Shown: piece after piece, positions 58,442 to 64,000 of the stretch | Position numbering within the stretch: the first letter of the stretch is position 1 | Layout: every line of letters begins with the position of its first letter | NCBI RefSeq assembly: GCF_000423365.1 | Contig: NZ_AUHV01000003.1 | Span: forward strand, 186,001-250,000 | Reading direction: 5' to 3' | Length of the DNA stretch: 64,000 nucleotides | DNA from: Maritalea myrionectae DSM 19524 | GTDB lineage: Bacteria > Pseudomonadota > Alphaproteobacteria > Rhizobiales > Devosiaceae | Program-made: the position numbers and the translations under genes | Notes under the pieces: model-generated | Databases searched by the model: none | Told to the model about the DNA's origin: nothing | What the model saw: the letters and a program-made list of their open reading frames with translations, nothing else

Positions 58442-60156
58442 ATTTCCCCCAACTGGCGAAGCTCAACAGGCACAAGCTGAGCATCTATTTCCGGATCATG
58501 GTTTGGCATAACCCCCAACATGGGCGCAACCTTTTCTATGATCCGACCTGTCACCTCGCCCGCATTCCATGCGGCGGTGCGACCACTTTGTTCATTTTCT
58601 CGTTTCGGCTCATCCACCAGAATGACCATTGCATATTTTGGCGCATCCATGGGAAACGCTGAGGCAAAAACAGCCAAGCTTTTATCGCTGGAATATTTGC
58701 CATCAACCACTTTTTCCGCCGTTCCTGTCTTACCACCTACGCGATAACCATCAGGAGAGGCTTTACGGCCGGAGCCTTCTAATGCATTTAAACGCATCAA
58801 ATACCGAATATAGTTACTGGTTCGTTCACTCACGACCTGTTTTGCACTGGAAAGCGCCGCAATTTCATCGCGCGGGAACAAGGTCGGCTCAACATAATTG
58901 CCGCCATTGACCAAGGCGCTGATGGCGGTTGCAAGGTGCAACGGCGTTACAGAAAAGCCATGCCCGAACGACGCGGTGGCGGCTTCCACTTCGCCAAAAC
59001 TGTCGGCAATCTTTGATGAGGTCCGCTCCGGCAATTCGATGGTTGGCGCACCCTCAAAGCCCATTTTACCCAAAAAGGACCGATATGCATCCTTGCCGAT
59101 CATTTGCATCATTTTGATTGTGCCGATGTTGGACGAGTATTTATAGACTTCCGGCACACTCAGCACGCGGTTTTTGCCGTGGAAGTCACCAATCGAAAAG
59201 CGCCCGAACCGAACAGCCTTTGTGGCATCAAATTTATCCGTGATTTGCACTTTGCCGCTGTCCAAGGTGGCCGCCATGGTCATGGTTTTAAACACAGACC
59301 CCAGCTCGAATTTACCGGCAGTGATGCGGTTCAATCGCCCCTCTTCCAGCGCACTGGCAGGCTCGTTCGGATCAAAATCCGGCAAGCTGACCAGCGCCAC
59401 GATCTCACCGGTGTTCACATCCATCATCACGCCAGCGGCGGCAATGGCTTGGTAACGATCCAAAGCGTCCATCAATTGGTTGTGCATAATGTGCTGCACC
59501 CGCAGATCAATCGAAAGATTGACCGGCTGCAATGACCGATTGCGCGCCAACCCCAGCTCTTGCAGCAAGGCAACGTCTTGGCCATCCAAATAGCGCTCAA
59601 TTCCAGCAATGCCTACATTGTCGACGTTAACGGCACCCAAAATATGTGATGCCACAGCGCCACCGGGATAAAAGCGACGGCTTTCGGTAACAAAATCAAC
59701 CCCGGGAATGCCCAATCGCAAGATGCGCGCTTTTTGCTGCGGCGTCAGCTCGCGCTGCAACCACACAAAACCTTCGTCACCATCCAGCCGTTCGCGCAAC
59801 AGCTTCTTGTCCATTTGCGGCAGTTCAGCGCTTAAGGCATCTACAGCCTCATCCACATCCACAATGCGGCGCGGCTCCGCAAAAAGGCTGGGCACCTGAA
59901 TGTCCACGGCCAATTGACGGCCGCTACGATCCAATATTTCTGGCCGTGTCGCGGTCAAAGCGGGACGTTCGTGGCCGGAATTATTCTCAGCCACTTCGGT
60001 GTTGGCGATATTGATCAATCTTGCACCGACCACACCAAACAGTAAAAGCGCCACAATCAGCGAGAGCCGAATGCGGCTCTGGGTCATATGACGACGTGCC
60101 TTACGCGCACCCTCAAGGGTGATGGTCGAGCTATGTGTTGTCCCTAAATCACTCAT
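58438..60156 (-). CDS. ftsI: Septal peptidoglycan transpeptidase FtsI (PBP3)
   Basis: Class B penicillin-binding protein that cross-links septal peptidoglycan with FtsW. The 572-residue protein has one N-terminal transmembrane helix (about 31-48), a dimerisation/pedestal domain, and the transpeptidase domain with SVFK (S287 nucleophile), SSN (341-343) and KTG (476-478). It overlaps ftsL by 4 nt and murE by 4 nt. Confidence 0.96.
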   Translation of the reverse strand: MSDLGTTHSSTITLEGARKARRHMTQSRIRLSLIVALLLFGVVGARLINIANTEVAENNSGHERPALTATRPEILDRSGRQLAVDIQVPSLFAEPRRIVDVDEAVDALSAELPQMDKKLLRERLDGDEGFVWLQRELTPQQKARILRLGIPGVDFVTESRRFYPGGAVASHILGAVNVDNVGIAGIERYLDGQDVALLQELGLARNRSLQPVNLSIDLRVQHIMHNQLMDALDRYQAIAAAGVMMDVNTGEIVALVSLPDFDPNEPASALEEGRLNRITAGKFELGSVFKTMTMAATLDSGKVQITDKFDATKAVRFGRFSIGDFHGKNRVLSVPEVYKYSSNIGTIKMMQMIGKDAYRSFLGKMGFEGAPTIELPERTSSKIADSFGEVEAATASFGHGFSVTPLHLATAISALVNGGNYVEPTLFPRDEIAALSSAKQVVSERTSNYIRYLMRLNALEGSGRKASPDGYRVGGKTGTAEKVVDGKYSSDKSLAVFASAFPMDAPKYAMVILVDEPKRENEQSGRTAAWNAGEVTGRIIEKVAPMLGVMPNHDPEIDAQLVPVELRQLGEI

Positions 60157-60554
60157 GGGCGACGCTCCGGTGGGGTGGGACCAACGCTGGGCAATTCAGA
60201 CATCTCATTTGGATCAACACCCGCCTCAAGTGACAGCAGCAGCGCTTCCAACCCATCTTGGTCCGGGCCCGCAGGCCGCATCGGAATATCTTCAATGCGT
60301 TGATATTGTTCAGTCTTAATCGGCTCAAGATTAAGCACCGCCGCGTGGCGCTCCACAATCGGCTGCAAGCGACCGGGCTGGTTCAAATAGGCCCAATCTG
60401 CTTTCAATGTGCTCAATTCCTGTGTTTTCTCGGCAATGTCATCTTCAAGCGCAGCCACTTGCACGCTCAAATCCTCTGCGTGATATTTTTGCGCATACAC
60501 CAAAATGAGCGCGCAAAAACTCGTCAGCAACAAACCAAGGTTCACCCAACGCAT
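60153..60554 (-). CDS. ftsL: Cell division protein FtsL
   Basis: Small bitopic divisome protein of 133 residues: one transmembrane helix near the N-terminus (about 4-20), then a coiled-coil/leucine-zipper periplasmic region (LSVQVAALEDDIAEKTQELSTLKADWAYLNQPGRLQPI) as in alphaproteobacterial FtsL. ATG at 60554 overlaps the rsmH stop (TGATG). Confidence 0.88.
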   Translation of the reverse strand: MRWVNLGLLLTSFCALILVYAQKYHAEDLSVQVAALEDDIAEKTQELSTLKADWAYLNQPGRLQPIVERHAAVLNLEPIKTEQYQRIEDIPMRPAGPDQDGLEALLLSLEAGVDPNEMSELPSVGPTPPERRP

Positions 60555-61576
60555 CACGTTTTCGCCCCTATCTCTTGCTTTTTCGCCATTCCCGGCACCC
60601 CAAGCCCATCAATATTGAATGGACGCGCAGGCACATCATTGCGCGTTGCATAACGCAACGTGGCTGACCTTGCGCGGGGATTGCGGTTCAACTCTTCTTT
60701 TGATGGCCGTACCGGCTTCGAAATGTCATCCCACGTCTGTGGCGCAGCCTCAGACATTGGCATATGGCGAGACTGCTGCACCTGCGGCTTAAAAAAGCGC
60801 TTCACAATGCGGTCTTCCATTGAGTGAAAGGTTACGACAGCCAATTTTCCACCGGGCTGAAGCAATGCTTCTGCATCAAAGAGCCCATGCACCAATTGAT
60901 TATATTCGGCGTTCACGGCGATCCGCAGGGCTTGGAACGTTTTGGTGGCAGGATGCGCCGCCTTGCCCGGCTTGCCGCGCCCCAGCGTTTTTTCAATCAA
61001 ATCAGCCAATTCTTTGGTGGTGGTCAGCGGGCCATTTTCCCGCGCCGCAACGATTGCTTTGGCCACAGCCCGCGCCCGTTTTTCTTCACCAAAACCGAAA
61101 ATCAAATCGGAAAGCTCGCGCTCTTCCAACCCATTGACCATATCTGCGGCCGTTGCGCCACGTTGCTCCATGCGCATATCCAGCGGCCCGTCGCGCATAA
61201 AGGAAAAGCCGCGCTCACCTTGGTCGAGTTGCATCGAACTCACACCAATATCAAGCACAATCGCGTCAATATCGGTTAGCTCGGCGTCAGTAAGCAGCGC
61301 CTGCATTTGTCCGAATTGTCCGGCTAAAAACTGGAATTGATCACCAAAATCAGCTTTCAACTGATCAACAAACGGCATCACGGACGGATCACGATCAATC
61401 CCGATCACCCGCGCACCCGCATCCAAAAACGAACGTGAATATCCACCCGCGCCAAATGTGCCATCAACAATGCACTTGTCGGCAACAGGCGCCAGACCTT
61501 CAATAACTTCTTGAATGAGAACAGGAATATGCGATTGATCTGACGACAAATTATTCTCGTCCTGATGTTGAACCAT
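60554..61576 (-). CDS. rsmH: 16S rRNA (cytosine1402-N4)-methyltransferase
   Basis: Methylates C1402 of 16S rRNA in the decoding centre, 340 residues. SAM motif DGTFGAGGYSRSFLDAGARVIGIDRDPSV, VLDIGVSSMQLDQGERGFSFMRDGPLDMRM, and FHSMEDRIVKRFF. The start at 61576 follows AGGAG; upstream in-frame codons lack homology. First gene of the dcw cluster; mraZ, normally before it, is absent. Confidence 0.95.
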   Translation of the reverse strand: MVQHQDENNLSSDQSHIPVLIQEVIEGLAPVADKCIVDGTFGAGGYSRSFLDAGARVIGIDRDPSVMPFVDQLKADFGDQFQFLAGQFGQMQALLTDAELTDIDAIVLDIGVSSMQLDQGERGFSFMRDGPLDMRMEQRGATAADMVNGLEERELSDLIFGFGEEKRARAVAKAIVAARENGPLTTTKELADLIEKTLGRGKPGKAAHPATKTFQALRIAVNAEYNQLVHGLFDAEALLQPGGKLAVVTFHSMEDRIVKRFFKPQVQQSRHMPMSEAAPQTWDDISKPVRPSKEELNRNPRARSATLRYATRNDVPARPFNIDGLGVPGMAKKQEIGAKT

Positions 61577-61714
61577 CAGTTGTGATACTCCTGTTGAACC
61601 AAATACGCGGCACAGCACCTAATAAGCGCTTTTGACCTATCGGCAAAATATAGCTAACTGAGCCTTAAGATTAGGTTTCAAATTTCACCGAATTTGGAAA
61701 TTGGTATGGAAAAT

Positions 61715-62089
<375 letters not shown>

Positions 62090-62127
62090 CCGCTTTCAAT
62101 AGGGACGCATGTGCGCCGGGTCAAGCA

Positions 62128-62844
62128 TTATGCAGATTCTGGCGAATTGGCCTGACGACTTTCTAAAATCTGGTCATATGCATGGTTGATCGCCGCCATC
62201 TTTTTCGACGTTAGTTGCACCAACTCGGCGGGCACCCCCTTCGCCATCAGGCGATCCGGATGGTGCTCCGACACCAATTTGCGATAAGCGGCCCGCAATT
62301 CATCATCGGCAATGTCGCGATCAACACCCAAAACAAAGTAAGGATCGCTATCGCCCGCCACCATATGCCGGGCGCTTAACCGATCAAACTCATCCTCGGT
62401 CAAACCGAATATGACGCCGACGGTTTCGAGATAGGCCAACTCGTCTTCGTGAATAAGCCCGTCAGCTTCAGCAATATGAAATAACCCATCCATCACATGT
62501 TCTAAGGTTTCTGGGCTGTCTTGGAATAAACGGGCAACGCGGCGGGCATAGGTCTCGAACCCGGCCACATCTTGCTGCGCCAAATCAAACACCCGTGCTA
62601 CTTGCTCTTCCGCCCCGGCGGGAATTTCAACATTTTCGCGAAAGGCGCGGATTTCGTCAGCCGTGACCACGCCATCCGCTGCGGCCATTTTCGCCGAAAG
62701 AGCCACCAACGAAAGGGTAAAGGCGGCTTCCTTGCCGCCCAAAAGCCACGTCTCAGGGTCAAGCAACGAGGCAAGCGAACCCGCCAACCCCGTGCGCTCT
62801 GAAAACGACCCAATTTTATGCGCTATTACTGTCCAAACAGACAT
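62128..62844 (-). CDS. TerB/DnaJ-domain protein (DjlA-like)
   Basis: Protein of 238 residues: an N-terminal region, a TerB-like all-helical domain (FTLSLVALSAKMAAADGVVTADEIRAFRE..., with MDGLFHIAEADGLIHEDELAYLETVGVIFGL), and a C-terminal J domain (DPYFVLGVDRDIADDELRAAYRKLVSEHHPDRLMAKG) with the HPD needed to stimulate DnaK. This resembles DjlA, but no strong transmembrane helix is visible. The start at 62844 follows GGGAGGG. Confidence 0.88.
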   Translation of the reverse strand: MSVWTVIAHKIGSFSERTGLAGSLASLLDPETWLLGGKEAAFTLSLVALSAKMAAADGVVTADEIRAFRENVEIPAGAEEQVARVFDLAQQDVAGFETYARRVARLFQDSPETLEHVMDGLFHIAEADGLIHEDELAYLETVGVIFGLTEDEFDRLSARHMVAGDSDPYFVLGVDRDIADDELRAAYRKLVSEHHPDRLMAKGVPAELVQLTSKKMAAINHAYDQILESRQANSPESA

Positions 62845-62919
62845 TTTTACCCTCCCGCAGCCAACTGGTTGCCAGATATAGGCGACATTATGTCCGATTC
62901 CAGACATTAAAACGAGGTT

Positions 62920-63843
62920 TTAGCCCCTTGAAATTTGCGGACGGCGCCCCAATAGACGCGCCAATGCGTAAACCAAAGGCGACCGATTCATGGTATAAAA
63001 GTGGAATTCAGTAACCCCACGGTCCACCAATTCAGTCACCTGCTCCGCCGCAACGGCTGCCGCAACAAGCGCATGGGTCTCTGGATCATCTTCCAATCCC
63101 TCAAATCGCTCCGCCATCCAATTGGGGATTGTTGCGCCGCACCGACCGGCAAAATTGGAGATTTGCGTAAAATTATGGATCGGCTGAATACCCGCCACAA
63201 TCGGCGCTTCAATGCCCGCATTGCGCGCCCGATCGACAAATCGCAAATAAAGGTCATTATCGAAGAACATCTGGGTGATGGCACGGCTGGCACCCGCATC
63301 AATCTTGCGCTTTAAATTCTCAAATTCCGCATACCAATCAGGGCTTTGCGGGTGCTTTTCTGGATAGCACGCCACCGAAATGTCGAAATTGCCAATCGTG
63401 CGAATGCCTGCCACCAGATCAGCGGCATTGCGATAGCCTTGTGGGTGCGGCTGAAATGGCTGCCCAACCCCTTCCGGTGGATCGCCACGCAGCGCAACAA
63501 TGCGGGAAATGCCAGCCTCTTTATAGCCGCGCACAACTTCATTCACTTCGTCTTTGGTGGCATCCACGCACGTCAAATGCGCGGCGGCCTTTACGCCAGT
63601 TTCTTTTTCGATCCGGGAGACCATTTTTGTGGTCCGGCCACGGGTGGTGCCGCCTGCCCCGTAGGTCACTGAAACAAAACGCGGCGACAATGGCGCCAAT
63701 CGCTCCAAGGTTTCCCAAAACCGCGCTTCCATCTTGTCGGTTTTTGGTGGGAAAAATTCAAATGATAGGTCCAGCTTGGCCAATTCCTCTTCGGATTGGC
63801 GAGACAAACGGTCTGGGGTCGAAAAAATAGGTGTATCGCTCAT
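62920..63843 (-). CDS. metF: 5,10-methylenetetrahydrofolate reductase
   Basis: FAD enzyme that makes 5-methyltetrahydrofolate for methionine synthesis, 307 residues. LDLSFEFFPPKTDKMEARFWETLERL near the N-terminus, SVTYGAGGTTRGRT, IVALRGDPPEG, and ITQMFFDNDLYLRFVDRARNAGI are characteristic. It follows the ArsR/methyltransferase gene by 7 nt, a common alphaproteobacterial pair. Confidence 0.95.
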   Translation of the reverse strand: MSDTPIFSTPDRLSRQSEEELAKLDLSFEFFPPKTDKMEARFWETLERLAPLSPRFVSVTYGAGGTTRGRTTKMVSRIEKETGVKAAAHLTCVDATKDEVNEVVRGYKEAGISRIVALRGDPPEGVGQPFQPHPQGYRNAADLVAGIRTIGNFDISVACYPEKHPQSPDWYAEFENLKRKIDAGASRAITQMFFDNDLYLRFVDRARNAGIEAPIVAGIQPIHNFTQISNFAGRCGATIPNWMAERFEGLEDDPETHALVAAAVAAEQVTELVDRGVTEFHFYTMNRSPLVYALARLLGRRPQISRG

Positions 63844-63850
63844 AATAAAA

Positions 63851-64000
63851 TCAATTCTTGCTATTGTCCGTTAGGTGCCAAATGCACACGGTTAGTCCAT
63901 CGTCGGGTCCGGGATGAGGTATCTCCCGCGACTGCATCACTTCCAATCGCGCGCTGCGCGCCCAGGCCTGCATTTGAACATGGGAAAGACCGAGGCGACG
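63851..64000 (-). CDS. ArsR-type regulator/methyltransferase, C-terminal end only
   Basis: Fifty codons (RRLGLSHVQMQAWARSARLEV... to ...CIWHLTDNSKN then TGA) enter from the right edge. The pattern LGL..Q...W...A.LE......P.....LTV.IW resembles the C-terminus of ArsR-family proteins fused to a SAM methyltransferase, often found just before metF. Too little is visible for certainty. Confidence 0.55.
   Translation of the reverse strand, partial: RRLGLSHVQMQAWARSARLEVMQSREIPHPGPDDGLTVCIWHLTDNSKN

Overview
The window is a 64 kb stretch of chromosome from an alphaproteobacterium, most likely of the order Hyphomicrobiales (Rhizobiales). The evidence is a circularly permuted two-piece tmRNA gene, the alpha-type SspB adaptor, the order hflK-hflC-DUF2065-Do protease, and a dcw cluster running rsmH-ftsL-ftsI-murE-murF-mraY-ftsW-murG-murC-murB-ddl-ftsQ-ftsA-ftsZ-lpxC-bamD-recN-ligA. 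The genus cannot be decided from the sequence alone. Coding density is high, and I see no insertion sequence, prophage, CRISPR array or tRNA gene. Base composition looks even by eye, so this reads as core chromosome rather than an island.

Layout. 1-6.9 kb: the 3' part of an M32 carboxypeptidase gene, a universal stress protein with an FNR/FixK-type box upstream, a flavin reductase, pdxJ, a phosphoglycerate-mutase-like phosphatase, and the acetolactate synthase genes (ilvI-ilvH) behind a leader peptide and attenuator. 7-11.3 kb: an M20 peptidase, four small genes (DUF4180, YbaK-type deacylase, YdeI-like, DUF4329) and an MFS transporter. 11.3-20 kb: a tautomerase, miaA, serB, and a long minus-strand series (thyA, MazG-like, folA, hflK, hflC, DUF2065, degP) covering thymidylate/folate metabolism and membrane protein quality control, then YHS and DUF2853 proteins. 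20-25 kb: ssrA, sspB, a ribbon-helix-helix protein and a large AsmA-like protein. 25-29 kb: a CLC chloride transporter and a TetR-VOC pair with twin operators, next to a medium-chain dehydrogenase. 29-38.4 kb: uvrD/pcrA behind a 435-nt non-coding region rich in GANTC sites, prmA, two tiny paralogous genes, an M24 aminopeptidase, chrA, and an araC-azlC-azlD-DUF2834 operon. 38.4-61.6 kb: the minus-strand repair and cell-division/peptidoglycan block. 61.7-64 kb: rnpB, a TerB/DnaJ protein, metF and the end of an ArsR-type methyltransferase gene.

How the genes work together. The largest theme is envelope growth and division. MurE (with the DNPR motif typical of meso-diaminopimelate enzymes), MurF, MraY, MurG, MurC, MurB and Ddl make lipid II; FtsW and FtsI use it at the septum; FtsL, FtsQ, FtsA and FtsZ form the divisome; LpxC and BamD belong to outer-membrane assembly. 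murD is missing from its usual place between mraY and ftsW, and mraZ is missing upstream of rsmH. A second theme is protein quality control: the tmRNA and its adaptor SspB are neighbours, and HflKC sits with a DegP-like protease behind a promoter resembling the alphaproteobacterial heat-shock type.

No wholly new multi-gene system is evident. The items most worth a second look are the ilv leader peptide and attenuator, the GANTC cluster before uvrD, the murD gap in the dcw cluster, the hairpin that contains the chrA start codon, the paired 49- and 39-residue proteins, and the FNR/FixK-type box before the stress-protein gene.
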